DNA of 37,345 bases from an uncultured Eubacterium sp. (GCA_945910225.1 CAMDYG010000025.1:1-37345), one strand, 5' to 3'; positions 26,978 through 36,729 are shown, counted from the first letter of the stretch. Program-made: numbers and translations. Notes: generated by a model from the sequence alone, not told the origin.

Positions 26978-26979
26978 AA

Positions 26980-29289
26980 CTATACTCTTATCTTCGTACC
27001 TTTTGTATCCCTATGAGCCGTCTTCATCTTGGCAAAACTGATGCTTCTGCCATTGTATTCCATCGTGAACTCATCACCTTCTGTAAGAAGGAATACATCT
27101 TCTATATAATCGTCTTTTGAAAGCTTGATTCCTCTTACACCAACAGCACTCTTCTTCTTCATTGGAATGTCTGTTAATGGGAATTTTAAGAATACTCCGC
27201 TTTCTGTCTGCACAATTACATTCTGGTTGCTCTCGACAACCTCTTCTTCCTTGATTTCACCATCAAGTGAGAACTTTGAATAGATTTCCACTCTTGCATC
27301 TGTAGAATACATTCCGATAAGCTTATCGTCATCTGCTAATTTCGTACATGCAACTGTACGTTTTGCAACCTGGAATTCTTCACTGTCAACAAGCTTCATC
27401 ATGCCCTGTCTTGTGACAAAAAGCATTTTCTGGTTCTTAAGACGTTCAAATGGCGTGATATACACAATTATCTCTTTAGAGCTGTCATAGTTACACAGGT
27501 TATCAATAGGTGTGCCTTTATCCCTGAACTTAGTGAAAGGCAGATCCTTTATCTTTAACTGATGCATGTCTCCCGTATCAGTGAATATGCAGATTTTATC
27601 TGTGTTCATTACTGGAATAACATATTTGTTCTCATTAAATACAGCCTCTTTATTTCTCTCAAATGCAGCCATATCAATAGTTCTTGCATATCCAAATCTG
27701 TCCATGATAAACATGACTTCCATCTCTGGGATCTTCTTTTCTTCAAATACTGCAGCCTCGCCATCTTCAATTACAGTTCTTCTTGCAACACCGTATTCTT
27801 TCTTAATATTAAGAAGATCAGCCTTAATGACTTTTGCCATCTCTTTTCTACTGCCAAGAATCTTTTCATACTTCTCAATCTTCTTGACACATTCGTCATA
27901 CTCCTTCTGAAGATTAAGAATTTCAAGACCTATCAGCTTATACAGACGCATTTCCAATATGGCACCTGCCTGTCTTTCTGTGAAATCAAGACCTGCAGCC
28001 TGCTTTCTTGACTGCTCTGACTTGAACTTAATCCCCTCAACATTACCATTAACAAGACAGTCCTTTGCCATCTTAAGATTGGCACTGCCTCTTAATATCT
28101 CGATAATAAGATCAATAATATCACACGCTCTTATAAGGCCTTCCTTAATCTCTCTATTAGCCTTCTCCTTTTCAAGAAGTGTTGTGTACTTTCTTGTAGA
28201 AAGCTCATACTGGAAATTAATATGGTGTCTTATTATATCTTTAATGCCTAAAGTCTCAGGTCTGCCATCAACAATAGCCAGCATATTTACACCAAATGTA
28301 TCTTCCAGCTTAGTTTTCTTGTACAGAAGATTTTCAAGATTCTTAACATCAGCATTCTTCTTAAGTTCAAGTACAATTCTTATTCCTTCCTTGGAAGATT
28401 CATTGGAAATGTCGACAATATCAGTAGTTTTCTTAGTCTCTATAAGGCTTACAACATCAGATATGAATTTACCTATGTTAGCACCGATCATTGTATAAGG
28501 AATCTCTGTAATAACAAGCTTATCCTTCTCAGAACGATTTTTTGCTGGTTCAAATACAACCTTGCCTCTTAACTTAATCTTACCTGTACCAGTCTCATAT
28601 ATTGCACCAAGTTCGCTTTTATTAATTACAATTCCACCTGTCGGAAAATCCGGTCCCGGACAGAACCGCATAAGTTCTTCTGTTGTAATATCCTCATTAT
28701 CCATATATGCACATACTGCATCTACAACCTCTGAAAGATTGTGTGGAGGTATATTAGTTGTCATACCAACCGCAATACCATCTGCACCATTAACAAGAAG
28801 ATTCGGTACTCTTACCGGAAGAACCTCTGGTTCTTTCTCTGTTTCGTCAAAGTTAGAAACAAAATCCACCACATTCTTGTCAAGATCGGCCAGATATACA
28901 TCCTGGGTAAATTTCTTTAACTTAGCTTCTGTATATCGCATAGCGGCAGCACCATCTCCTTCGATGGAACCGAAGTTTCCGTGTCCGTCAACAAGTGCCA
29001 TGCCTTTCTTAAAATCCTGTGAAAGCACTACAAGTGTCTCGTATATTGAACTGTCACCATGTGGGTGATATTTACCCATCGTATCACCTACAATACGCGC
29101 AGACTTTCTGTGAGGCTTATCATAATTAAGTCCCAACTGGTCCATGGCATACAGCACTCTTCTCTGTACAGGCTTCAGACCATCTCTTACATCAGGAAGA
29201 GCTCTTGCTGTTATAACACTCATGGAATAATCTATATAGGACTTCTGCATAACTTCAGAATATTCCGTCCTTATAATCTTTTCAGCCAT
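26980..29289 (-). CDS. parC: Type IIA DNA topoisomerase subunit A (ParC-like; may be annotated gyrA)
   Basis: A 769-residue DNA-cleaving subunit. The core has [20 protein letters not shown], the quinolone region [10 protein letters not shown] (Ser80, Glu84, both the sensitive-type residues in E. coli ParC numbering) and catalytic Tyr119 in AMRYTEAK. A winged-helix and coiled-coil tower region follow, then a C-terminal beta-propeller-like domain from about 520. The gyrase-defining GyrA box (QRRGGKG-type) is absent: the corresponding places read [11 protein letters not shown] and [13 protein letters not shown]. That favours a topoisomerase IV-like decatenase over gyrase. It follows parE by 18 bases with an AAAGGAG site and is the last gene of the seven-gene operon. 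Confidence 0.85.
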   Translation of the reverse strand: MAEKIIRTEYSEVMQKSYIDYSMSVITARALPDVRDGLKPVQRRVLYAMDQLGLNYDKPHRKSARIVGDTMGKYHPHGDSSIYETLVVLSQDFKKGMALVDGHGNFGSIEGDGAAAMRYTEAKLKKFTQDVYLADLDKNVVDFVSNFDETEKEPEVLPVRVPNLLVNGADGIAVGMTTNIPPHNLSEVVDAVCAYMDNEDITTEELMRFCPGPDFPTGGIVINKSELGAIYETGTGKIKLRGKVVFEPAKNRSEKDKLVITEIPYTMIGANIGKFISDVVSLIETKKTTDIVDISNESSKEGIRIVLELKKNADVKNLENLLYKKTKLEDTFGVNMLAIVDGRPETLGIKDIIRHHINFQYELSTRKYTTLLEKEKANREIKEGLIRACDIIDLIIEILRGSANLKMAKDCLVNGNVEGIKFKSEQSRKQAAGLDFTERQAGAILEMRLYKLIGLEILNLQKEYDECVKKIEKYEKILGSRKEMAKVIKADLLNIKKEYGVARRTVIEDGEAAVFEEKKIPEMEVMFIMDRFGYARTIDMAAFERNKEAVFNENKYVIPVMNTDKICIFTDTGDMHQLKIKDLPFTKFRDKGTPIDNLCNYDSSKEIIVYITPFERLKNQKMLFVTRQGMMKLVDSEEFQVAKRTVACTKLADDDKLIGMYSTDARVEIYSKFSLDGEIKEEEVVESNQNVIVQTESGVFLKFPLTDIPMKKKSAVGVRGIKLSKDDYIEDVFLLTEGDEFTMEYNGRSISFAKMKTAHRDTKGTKIRV

Positions 29290-29307
29290 CTTCTACTCCT
29301 TTTACTC

Positions 29308-31224
29308 TTATGCATCAATCTCTGCTTCATTAGCATGTGTATATATAAATTCTCTTCTAGGTGGTACATCTGTACCCATAAGCATCGCTGTGACTTCTGT
29401 TGCAAGTCTTGCATCTTCAATCTCAACCTGCTTCAATATTCTTGTTTCAGGATTAAGAGTTGTTTCCCATAACTGGTCAGGATCCATTTCTCCAAGTCCT
29501 TTGTATCTTTGCAGTGTAAATGTTCCAGATGCATGTTTCTTCCTGTAATCTTCCAATGCCTTATCATCATACAGATATTCGCCCTCCCCCTTCTTAGGTA
29601 CAACCTTATAAAGAGGTGGCGTAGCAATATACACATGCCCCTGATTAATAAGTTCAGGCATGAATCTGTAAAAGAATGTAAGAAGAAGAGTATCAATATG
29701 AGCACCATCTACATCAGCATCAGTCATGATAATAATTTTATTATATCGTAATTTAGTAATATCAAAATCATTGCCATAGCCTTCTAAGAACCCACAGTTA
29801 AATGAATTAATCATTGTCTTAATCTCAGCATTGGCAAGCACCTTATCAATACTCGCCTTCTCGACATTAAGAATCTTACCTCTGATTGGAAGAATTGCCT
29901 GTGTTCTTCTGTTTCTTGCTGTCTTTGCTGAACCTCCGGCTGAATCTCCCTCTACAATGAATACCTCACATTCTTCCGGATTCTTGCTTTCACAGTTAGC
30001 AAGCTTTCCATTGCTGTCTATAGAGAATTTCTGCTTAGTAAGCATATTTGTCTTCGCTTTTTCTTCTGCTTTTCTTATCTTTGCAGACTTCTCAGCACAG
30101 GCAATTACAGCATTGAGATCATCTAAATGCCTGTCAAAATAAAGCTGTACCTCATCACCTGTTACATTTGCAACAACTGTACCGGCATCAGGATTATCAA
30201 GCTTAGTCTTAGTCTGACCTTCAAATCTTGGTGCAGGATGCTTAACAGCAACAACTGCAGTCATACCATTTCTTACATCAAGACCGGTAAAGTTAGCATC
30301 CTTGTCCTTAAGAATACCAAGTTCTCTCGCATACTGATTGATAATCATGGTAAACTTTGTCTTAAAGCCTGTAATATGCGTTCCCCCCTCCTGAGTGTAT
30401 ATGTTATTACAGAATCCAAGAATATTTTCCTCAAATTCATTAACAAACTGAAATGCAACCTCAACCTCTATATCGTCCTGCTTTTTCTTAAAGTAGACAA
30501 TATCACATACAGTCTCTTTCCCATTGTTAAGGTCCTTAATATACGCCTTCAGTCCTTCAGGCTCATGGAAAGTCTCCTTATCCTCGATGCCTTTTCTCTT
30601 ATCCTCAAACTCAATAGTAAGTCCCGGATTAAGATATGCTGTCTCGTGCAGTCTGCTCTTTATAGCATCCGCCTTGAATCTTGTCTTTTCAAATATCTCT
30701 CCATCAGGAAGAAATGTAACTGTAGTACCAGTATCATTCTTTCTGCATGTGCCAATCTTAGCAAGAGGCGCTGTTGCCTTTCCACGCTCGTATCTTTGCT
30801 TATACACGCCTCCATCAACTCTTATCTCAACCTCAAGCCATACAGAAAGTGCATTAACTACCGATGCACCAACTCCGTGGAGTCCACCGGATATCTTATA
30901 TCCGCCATCTCCGAACTTGCCACCTGCATGAAGTACAGTAAATACAACTTCAACAGCAGGTATACCGGCCTTAGGGTGTATTCCGATAGGAATACCTCGT
31001 CCATTATCCTTAATAGTTGCCGTCCCATCATCATTGAGTGATACATTAATATTAGTACAGTACCCTGCCAGATGTTCATCTACTGAATTATCAGCAATCT
31101 CATATATAAGATGATTAAGTCCCTTTGTTCCAACGCTTCCAATATACATACCAGGTCTCATTCTTACAGCTTCGAGTCCTTCAAGTATTGATATACTGTT
31201 AGCATCATATTTATTAGCTGCCAT
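29308..31224 (-). CDS. parE: Type IIA DNA topoisomerase subunit B (ParE-like; may be annotated gyrB)
   Basis: A 638-residue ATPase subunit partnering the ParC-like protein. It shows the GHKL ATPase motifs (EIADNSVDE, DNGRGIPIGIH, GLHGVGASVVNALS), the transducer domain with an essential lysine (QTKTKLDNPD), and the Toprim motifs EGDSAGGSAKTARNR and MTDADVDGAHID. It has no large insertion. The frame extends to an ATG at 31290, but this overlaps the preceding gene by 47 bases. The ATG at 31224, 19 bases after that gene and downstream of GAGGAG, matches the expected N-terminus MAANKYDANSISILEGLEAV. Gyrase versus topo IV assignment follows its ParC-like partner. Confidence 0.88.
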   Translation of the reverse strand: MAANKYDANSISILEGLEAVRMRPGMYIGSVGTKGLNHLIYEIADNSVDEHLAGYCTNINVSLNDDGTATIKDNGRGIPIGIHPKAGIPAVEVVFTVLHAGGKFGDGGYKISGGLHGVGASVVNALSVWLEVEIRVDGGVYKQRYERGKATAPLAKIGTCRKNDTGTTVTFLPDGEIFEKTRFKADAIKSRLHETAYLNPGLTIEFEDKRKGIEDKETFHEPEGLKAYIKDLNNGKETVCDIVYFKKKQDDIEVEVAFQFVNEFEENILGFCNNIYTQEGGTHITGFKTKFTMIINQYARELGILKDKDANFTGLDVRNGMTAVVAVKHPAPRFEGQTKTKLDNPDAGTVVANVTGDEVQLYFDRHLDDLNAVIACAEKSAKIRKAEEKAKTNMLTKQKFSIDSNGKLANCESKNPEECEVFIVEGDSAGGSAKTARNRRTQAILPIRGKILNVEKASIDKVLANAEIKTMINSFNCGFLEGYGNDFDITKLRYNKIIIMTDADVDGAHIDTLLLTFFYRFMPELINQGHVYIATPPLYKVVPKKGEGEYLYDDKALEDYRKKHASGTFTLQRYKGLGEMDPDQLWETTLNPETRILKQVEIEDARLATEVTAMLMGTDVPPRREFIYTHANEAEIDA

Positions 31225-31243
31225 CCTTTTGTTACTCTCCTCT

Positions 31244-32242
31244 TTATTTTCCAAAATGCGAATTAAATGTTTCTTCAAAACTGCTGTCAAACACTAAACA
31301 ATCTTTCAAATTCAGCTTTTTCCACTCTGAATTATTAAATTCCATATATATTCCTGATTCATATTTTTCAAAATCAGCATTGAACTGTTCCAGTTTCCTT
31401 TTTTCCAGTATTGCAGACTTATTGACCTCAGTCTTAGCCTTATCATTATCAGATGTACACCTTATGATATAATATCTGCCTGATGCCTCAACAACCTTGC
31501 TCATTTCTCCTGTTGACAGATTAAAAGCAGCATTTTCAAATGCTTCATCCATCTCCCCTCTTTTCAGCTCATATTCATACTGTCCATCTTCATTATATTC
31601 CTTAGCTACTGCAAAAAATGAACTTCCAGAGCTTACCATCTGATATGCCTTATTAATATCATCTTCTGAATCTGAAACAATATACTGGATATCTATTACT
31701 CTTGCCTCATCAGCACTTACTTCTATGTCCATATTAGAAGTTAAATCTTCATATAATTTCTTAGCTATAGCAAAATCAGTAAACATATCTTTAAGCTTGT
31801 CCTTTGTTATCCCGGCTTCTTTAATCTGGGCATCTGTAAGGGAAGCATAATAATCATCTACTGATTTATTAACCGCATCTTTCTCTTCTCTTCCAAGTAC
31901 AACTCCACGCTCCTTAGCCTTTACATTCATGGCTCTTACTCGCATAAGCTTAGTTCTTATCTGATCTTTTATATAATCTTCAAAATTCTTTCCATCTATC
32001 TTCTCACTCCATATATCACTGCCAAACATTTCTTCATATTCTTTCTTTACATCAGACATAAGTATCTGTGCCTCACATGAATATGTAGTATTGCTGTTCG
32101 CCGTCTTTATGAGTTCATCTTTATCCATTCCTGTCGTGAAATATATTCCTTTTCCATTAAAAAACTTAATATATACACCTATAGCCAATGCCACCAGCAA
32201 TATTATAATTAATATGACGATCTTCTTTTTTCTATTCTTCAT
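31244..32242 (-). CDS. Membrane-anchored SurA/PrsA-like peptidyl-prolyl isomerase
   Basis: A 332-residue extracytoplasmic chaperone-like protein. It has a basic N-terminus and one membrane helix (8-27), then a SurA-like helical N-terminal domain (about 50-170, DYIKDQIRTKLMRVRAMNVKA is typical), a parvulin-type region (about 180-285, DIQYIVSDSEDDINKAYQ, then FFAVAKEYNEDG, RGEMDEAFENAAFNLSTGEM and GRYYIIRCTS), and a short C-terminal helix. It lacks a lipobox cysteine, so it is anchored by its helix, unlike lipoprotein PrsA. AGAGGAT precedes the ATG. It lies between rlmH (17 bases) and parE (19 bases). Isomerase activity is uncertain because the parvulin core is weakly conserved. Confidence 0.8.
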   Translation of the reverse strand: MKNRKKKIVILIIILLVALAIGVYIKFFNGKGIYFTTGMDKDELIKTANSNTTYSCEAQILMSDVKKEYEEMFGSDIWSEKIDGKNFEDYIKDQIRTKLMRVRAMNVKAKERGVVLGREEKDAVNKSVDDYYASLTDAQIKEAGITKDKLKDMFTDFAIAKKLYEDLTSNMDIEVSADEARVIDIQYIVSDSEDDINKAYQMVSSGSSFFAVAKEYNEDGQYEYELKRGEMDEAFENAAFNLSTGEMSKVVEASGRYYIIRCTSDNDKAKTEVNKSAILEKRKLEQFNADFEKYESGIYMEFNNSEWKKLNLKDCLVFDSSFEETFNSHFGK

Positions 32243-32259
32243 TCTTCTATCCTCTTAAA

Positions 32260-32739
32260 TTACTTATGATATGGTTCATTCTTCATAATTCTGTATGCCC
32301 TGTACACCTGTTCCAGAAGAATAACTCTCATTAACTGATGTGGAAATGTCATTCTTGAAAAGCTCAGCTTGTAATCAGCTCTTTTAAGGACTTGATCTGA
32401 TAATCCTAATGATCCACCAATAACAAATGTAATATTACTTACCCCATTGATTCCAAGTGAATCTATTTTCTCTGATAATTCAACTGAATCAAGCATTTTA
32501 CCTTCTATTGCAAGCGCACATACATATGCATCATCTTTGATTGAAGAAAGGATTCTCTCCCCCTCTTTTCGCTTTATCTGTTCATTCACAATATCACTTG
32601 CATTATCTGGTGTTTTTTCATCTGGAAGTTCAACAATATCAAGCTTACAATACCTTGAAAGGCGCTTAGAATATTCATCAACGGCCTGCGTATAGAATTT
32701 TTCTTTTATTTTACCAACACATATAACAGTTATACGCAT
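32260..32739 (-). CDS. rlmH: 23S rRNA (pseudouridine1915-N3)-methyltransferase RlmH
   Basis: A 159-residue SPOUT-class methyltransferase that modifies pseudouridine 1915 in helix 69 of 23S rRNA. The start [16 protein letters not shown], the knot motif [13 protein letters not shown] (near 104-116) and the C-terminal [19 protein letters not shown] and [14 protein letters not shown] are diagnostic. Length is exactly the family norm. It is translated 8 bases after the small acidic protein gene. It is often next to unrelated housekeeping genes, so context adds little. Confidence 0.96.
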   Translation of the reverse strand: MRITVICVGKIKEKFYTQAVDEYSKRLSRYCKLDIVELPDEKTPDNASDIVNEQIKRKEGERILSSIKDDAYVCALAIEGKMLDSVELSEKIDSLGINGVSNITFVIGGSLGLSDQVLKRADYKLSFSRMTFPHQLMRVILLEQVYRAYRIMKNEPYHK

Positions 32740-32747
32740 GTCTTTAA

Positions 32748-33026
32748 TTACCCTTCCACAAAGAAATAAGCACCATTATCAAGCTTGAACACCTCTAGCT
32801 GCTCAAGTAATTCTTCATTGCTAAGATCTGACACATCCATTCCCTCATCATCCATGACTTCTCTTAACTCTTTTATGTTTTTACAGTAAACTGCCATACA
32901 ATCCTCAAGGAACTCCTTTGCTTCCTCTAAATCATACGCAACAGGCTCATCAAAAAGCTGTTTCTGATCTCTTAAAAATACTTTTGCACATTCATCAATA
33001 TGTTCCATTATCTTTTTTTCCTCCAT
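32748..33026 (-). CDS. Small acidic protein of unknown function (92 aa)
   Basis: A 92-residue acidic, largely helical soluble protein without recognisable domain. Conserved-looking parts are [19 protein letters not shown] and the C-terminal [14 protein letters not shown]. It begins 2 bases after the HAD phosphatase stop. The first ATG (33026) has no good ribosome-binding site, whereas GGAGG inside its first codons lies 11 bases before an in-frame ATG at 33008, so an 86-residue product starting MEHIDECAK is a real alternative. It is embedded between HAD phosphatase and rlmH genes and surely co-transcribed. No function can be assigned. Confidence 0.7.
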   Translation of the reverse strand: MEEKKIMEHIDECAKVFLRDQKQLFDEPVAYDLEEAKEFLEDCMAVYCKNIKELREVMDDEGMDVSDLSNEELLEQLEVFKLDNGAYFFVEG

Positions 33027-33028
33027 TC

Positions 33029-33814
33029 TTACACCAGAATATCTTTAAATCTCTGTCTTAACGTTCCTTCAACCCATCCTGTAATATATTTACCATGTTT
33101 CTTTACATCATCGACAGCCTTTTCCATTACATACGATTCTGTAACCATATCCAGCATGGCAATATCATTATAATTATCGCCAAATGCCATACATTCATTC
33201 TTTGACAATCCAAAATACTCCTGTATCTGTCCAATGCCTTTTCCTTTATTAACTGACTTATCCATCAAGTCAAGATATAACTCTCCTGATACAAGTACAG
33301 ATGCTTTATCTCCCCACTTATTAATAAAATGGTCTTTTGAATTGCGTATCCCCGAAAGATCACATACGGCAATTTTAAGGATATCTTCATTAATCTCAGA
33401 AAAATCATTGACCAGAGTTGTATGATAATTAACAATCTTAGTCATTCTGTGATAATATTCTTCCGTCTTAGGCTTGATATATGCAGTATGTTCACCTGAT
33501 ACAAGGACTTCGCAATTAGGCTGATTTATAACATCTTCAATAATATCGAGTGCAAACTGTCTTTCCATAGGAGTCTTTCCTATAGTCTTTCCCTGATATT
33601 CAACGAGTGCTCCATTCTCTGCTATATATGCCAGCCTGTCACTTACAGGTTCAAATAATCTCTTAAGACTTGTTATCTGTCTCCCGCTTGCCGGAGCCAC
33701 AATTATACCATTATCAAGCAGCTTTCCTATACATTCAACGGCCGTTTTATCGACCTTTTGTGCTCCGTTAAGCAGTAATGTTCCATCAAGGTCACACGCC
33801 ACGAATTTTATCAT
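33029..33814 (-). CDS. HAD-superfamily Cof-type phosphatase
   Basis: A 261-residue HAD hydrolase of the Cof/IIB group, which dephosphorylate sugar phosphates, flavins or related small molecules. Motif I is ACDLDGTLL with nucleophile Asp8 and Asp10. Motif II is in APASGRQ (near 57-63), motif III involves the lysine in NKGKGIGQI, and motif IV is AFGDNYNDIAMLD. A IIB cap domain lies between about residues 80 and 180. It follows maf by 31 bases and is followed after 2 bases by the small acidic gene. Substrate is not predictable from the sequence. Confidence 0.9.
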   Translation of the reverse strand: MIKFVACDLDGTLLLNGAQKVDKTAVECIGKLLDNGIIVAPASGRQITSLKRLFEPVSDRLAYIAENGALVEYQGKTIGKTPMERQFALDIIEDVINQPNCEVLVSGEHTAYIKPKTEEYYHRMTKIVNYHTTLVNDFSEINEDILKIAVCDLSGIRNSKDHFINKWGDKASVLVSGELYLDLMDKSVNKGKGIGQIQEYFGLSKNECMAFGDNYNDIAMLDMVTESYVMEKAVDDVKKHGKYITGWVEGTLRQRFKDILV

Positions 33815-33845
33815 AAAATTCCCATTCCTTTCTATAATCCTCGTT

Positions 33846-34406
33846 CTAGAAATTAATAAGTTCGTGATAAAGCTTTGCTACCGGAAGACCTACTACATTG
33901 TTATAGTCACCTTCAATTCCCTTTATGTATGCAGCAAATCTCCCCTGAATTCCATAAGCACCTGCTTTATCCATAGGCTCTCCTGTACTTATATACTCTC
34001 TTATCTGTTCATCTGTCATATCATATACCCAGACATCAGTCTTTTCATAAAAACTTACGTTCTTGTGAAGACTGCACAGATTAACTCCCGTATATACCTG
34101 ATGCACCTCTCCACTCAGACTTTTAAGTATCCTGAATGCATCTTCTTCATCCTTAGGTTTTGTGAGAATACTTCCCTTATGATAAACAATAGTATCTGCA
34201 CCTATAACTATGATGTCCTTATTATCCATATATCCTTCCAATACAGACTGTGCCTTTGCAGATGCCAGTTCTCTTACATAATCTTCTGGTTCCATCTCTT
34301 TTATATTCTCATCTGCATCACTGGTAACAACTTCATAATCAAGTCCAATCTGTGAAAGCAGCTCTCTTCTCCTTGGCGACCCCGATGCAAGTACTATATG
34401 CTTCAT
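33846..34406 (-). CDS. maf: Maf-family nucleoside triphosphate pyrophosphatase
   Basis: A 186-residue house-cleaning pyrophosphatase that hydrolyses non-canonical or modified nucleotides (dTTP/UTP-type in the YhdE branch) and is linked to septum inhibition in B. subtilis. The start MKHIVLASGSPRRRELL, the GADTIV motif with Asp71, KPKDEEDAFRIL and GAYGIQGRFA are characteristic. It is the first gene of a seven-gene operon running to parC, with its own promoter and GAGG 8 bases before the ATG. Confidence 0.93.
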   Translation of the reverse strand: MKHIVLASGSPRRRELLSQIGLDYEVVTSDADENIKEMEPEDYVRELASAKAQSVLEGYMDNKDIIVIGADTIVYHKGSILTKPKDEEDAFRILKSLSGEVHQVYTGVNLCSLHKNVSFYEKTDVWVYDMTDEQIREYISTGEPMDKAGAYGIQGRFAAYIKGIEGDYNNVVGLPVAKLYHELINF

Positions 34407-34468
34407 ATGTTCTTCCTCGTTTCTTACTGTATTTTGTGGTCAAAGTCATTTTTGCTCATACATTTGGT

Positions 34469-34496
34469 ATTATAACATATATATTTTTCTGTGCAA
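34469..34496 (-). promoter_or_regulatory. Promoter of the maf-parC operon
   Basis: On the minus strand, TTGCAC (34491-34496) and a perfect TATAAT (34469-34474) are 16 bases apart, with TG in the extended -10 position (TGtTATAAT). The start near 34462 gives a leader of about 55 bases. Confidence 0.65.
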
Positions 34497-34519
34497 AGTA
34501 TTCTGTTTCCTCAACATAA

Positions 34520-34551
34520 AAAGGATTTTCCACATACGCAGAAAATCCTTT
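34520..34551 (-). terminator. Intrinsic terminator of the sulfatase-like gene
   Basis: An 11-bp stem AAAGGATTTTC/GAAAATCCTTT (34541-34551 with 34520-34530) has a 10-base loop and is followed on the minus strand by a T-run. It lies 4 bases after the stop of the sulfatase-like gene and separates it from the maf operon. Confidence 0.85.
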
Positions 34552-34555
34552 CAGT

Positions 34556-36637
34556 TTAATTAGAATTTTTATCCTGAACCCTACGGGTTTCATTAAATGT
34601 ACCCTTTACTTTGTCAATTTTAACTGAATTCATTAACAAAGCAACATATCTTTCATCTCCGTCAAATGAGGCATCTGGAAGAGACAGATTAATCTTGATC
34701 TTGCCCTTTCCCTTAACCATATCAGCCGGAACTCTTATATTAAGCGTTTCCTCCTCAACAAGATACCAGCTAAGGAATTCATCATTGATAGCAACTCCTA
34801 CATGCTCTTTTGGCAGCTGTATCTTATTCAGTTTGAAATAAATATATAATTCATCATCATCATTATAGTCAAGCGGTATAGACATTTCAAATTCATCTCC
34901 ACTTGTCCATGTCTGTCCAGCTTCACTCTTTCCAAGTCCCTTAGTAACATAGGCTGTCGCAGTTCCTTCTACATTAAACAGCAGTTCTGTGCCAAGAGTA
35001 TACTCTTTAGCATCTGCTGAAAACAATTTAAATGTTCTTCCAGTCTCATTAATCTGTGCATTATCAGGTAAAGCACCTGTTATCTTATACTCAACTGCCT
35101 TATTAGACTTTTTATCCTGATAATAGAATAATCTTTCCTTATTATCACCAGCGCTTATCTCATCAATGCTCTTTATTCCATCTGGATCCTCACTTCCAAG
35201 CATTTTCATTAATGTCGGCTGTATATTTTCATAAGATACAGGTGTATTGTCTACAGTAAATTCTGAAGTTTTATTTCCATCCTTAACCAGCAATACCGGA
35301 TTACATTCTATTCCATATGCGCCATGATCTGCAAGAATAATAATCTTTGCATCATCATATATGCCGAGCTTTTTCATCTGTTCAAAATACTCATTAAGAA
35401 TAGTCATTACTCCCATCTCCTGTTCTTCAAGAGATGTTTCCTTATTACTCATTGTTGCATCTGCTTTAAGCTTAAAAGGACCATGTGCCCCATTAAGGTG
35501 ATATACACGAAAAGCCTTATCTTTAATAGTAGTCAGTTTATTATTACAAAGCTGTTCATAAAATATATCATCATCCAGCTGATAACAGCTCTTATCAGCC
35601 TTACTATTTAATGCTGCCTTGTCAAAATCGCCTGAATACATCCAGACATATTTTTTCAAAATGTGTGGAGCATACTGACACGCTGTGAACTGGTACATTT
35701 TCTCTGCAAGAATCTTATAATTGTGTACCTCTTTCTTTCCATTATACAGATTAGCTATATTAATGTCCGCATCAGATGGTGCAAATGTGTTTTCAGTATA
35801 TATTCTTGAATCATAACCTTTTTCATCAAGTATCTTGTATGTATCACACTCATCAAATGAATCATTGATATAATCACTGTATTTCCCTTCTGATGTATAT
35901 GGTTTTCCTGTAAGCAGATTAGGTATTGCAAGAACTGTTCTCGTGCTGCCACCCACTGTATCAGGATAATATGTAAAATTCTTAAACATATCTTTATACT
36001 CTGTATGTTTATCTAAAAGTTTGGCAAAATCTCCCGATTCATAACAATCAAGAACAAACATTATTACATTTTCGTTCTCTGATAACGTGTATTTTCCCTC
36101 ATTAGTAAATATATATTCTCCATTATTCTGTGTCTTTGGCTTCATTCCAAGCACAAGAACAACCAGTGTTACTATCTGTATTGCAATTATCCACAGAGAA
36201 CCATATTTGCTGATAAGTTCTGATATTTTAGGCTTAACAAACTTAAGAATTACCGGAACTGCTATACATACAACCCATATAATAGAATCCCATATAGCCA
36301 CAGATTTATAATTAGACCATACAACCTTTTCTCCGTTAAGCGTTCCATAGTTCACATTAATATAGTTGCCCTGAATATATAAAGCCAGCGCTATTCCAAA
36401 TAATACAGTCATAACCCAAGAAGAAGCTTTCTTTGGTACAACAGCAATCACTATCAAAGGAACAGCTATAAACACCAGTGTCATCACAATGCATATTCCT
36501 ATAATATCCTTAAAATTAAAGAAAAATTCTGATGCATTATTAATATATAACTGAACCGGCCCGAAGAATCCCATCATAAATCCAAACATCACAACAGGAA
36601 TTATTGCTTTAACTATCTTATCTTTAATATTTTTCAT
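34556..36637 (-). CDS. Membrane sulfatase/phosphoglycerol-transferase-like protein
   Basis: A 693-residue protein with five predicted membrane helices (about 11-30, 47-67, 74-90, 115-132, 148-165) followed by an extracytoplasmic alkaline-phosphatase/sulfatase-fold domain (188-500), the layout of lipoteichoic acid synthase and MdoB-type transferases. Likely active-site elements are VIMFVLDCYE (Asp197), the nucleophile region GGSTRTVLAIPNLLTG (Thr232 or a neighbour), NGAHGPF (His385) and IILADHGAYG (Asp437, His438). A further 170-residue C-terminal domain (520-693), beta-rich, is not found in LtaS. The substrate is unknown: polyglycerol phosphate or a surface glycan modification are candidates. 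It is a single-gene unit. Confidence 0.75.
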   Translation of the reverse strand: MKNIKDKIVKAIIPVVMFGFMMGFFGPVQLYINNASEFFFNFKDIIGICIVMTLVFIAVPLIVIAVVPKKASSWVMTVLFGIALALYIQGNYINVNYGTLNGEKVVWSNYKSVAIWDSIIWVVCIAVPVILKFVKPKISELISKYGSLWIIAIQIVTLVVLVLGMKPKTQNNGEYIFTNEGKYTLSENENVIMFVLDCYESGDFAKLLDKHTEYKDMFKNFTYYPDTVGGSTRTVLAIPNLLTGKPYTSEGKYSDYINDSFDECDTYKILDEKGYDSRIYTENTFAPSDADINIANLYNGKKEVHNYKILAEKMYQFTACQYAPHILKKYVWMYSGDFDKAALNSKADKSCYQLDDDIFYEQLCNNKLTTIKDKAFRVYHLNGAHGPFKLKADATMSNKETSLEEQEMGVMTILNEYFEQMKKLGIYDDAKIIILADHGAYGIECNPVLLVKDGNKTSEFTVDNTPVSYENIQPTLMKMLGSEDPDGIKSIDEISAGDNKERLFYYQDKKSNKAVEYKITGALPDNAQINETGRTFKLFSADAKEYTLGTELLFNVEGTATAYVTKGLGKSEAGQTWTSGDEFEMSIPLDYNDDDELYIYFKLNKIQLPKEHVGVAINDEFLSWYLVEEETLNIRVPADMVKGKGKIKINLSLPDASFDGDERYVALLMNSVKIDKVKGTFNETRRVQDKNSN

Positions 36638-36679
36638 AAACTCTTTCCTATTCTCTTAATAATATAAAGTCACTAGAGT

Positions 36680-36707
36680 AGTTTACCATATACTTATTTT
36701 TAATCAA
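36680..36707 (-). promoter_or_regulatory. Putative promoter of the sulfatase-like gene
   Basis: On the minus strand, TTGATT (36702-36707) and TAAACT (36680-36685) are 16 bases apart, about 43 bases before the ATG at 36637. Confidence 0.4.
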
Positions 36708-36729
36708 GTATAATTTCGTATTAATATCA

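Larger units (their letters stand above)
26619..26979. other. 361-base gene-free region filled by a repeat cluster
   Basis: The whole interval between the convergent argH and parC genes consists of three related repeat units. Unit A (about 26640-26720) and unit B (about 26738-26845) are direct, and unit C (26867-26977) is inverted. No open frame or transposase was found here. The last unit ends 2 bases before the parC stop codon. Confidence 0.8.

Noticed and set aside
30127-31041. Long plus-strand open frame of 304 codons opposite parE
   Set aside because: It is fully antisense to a strongly conserved gene, has low-complexity Leu/Ile/Ser/Cys composition and no ribosome-binding site.
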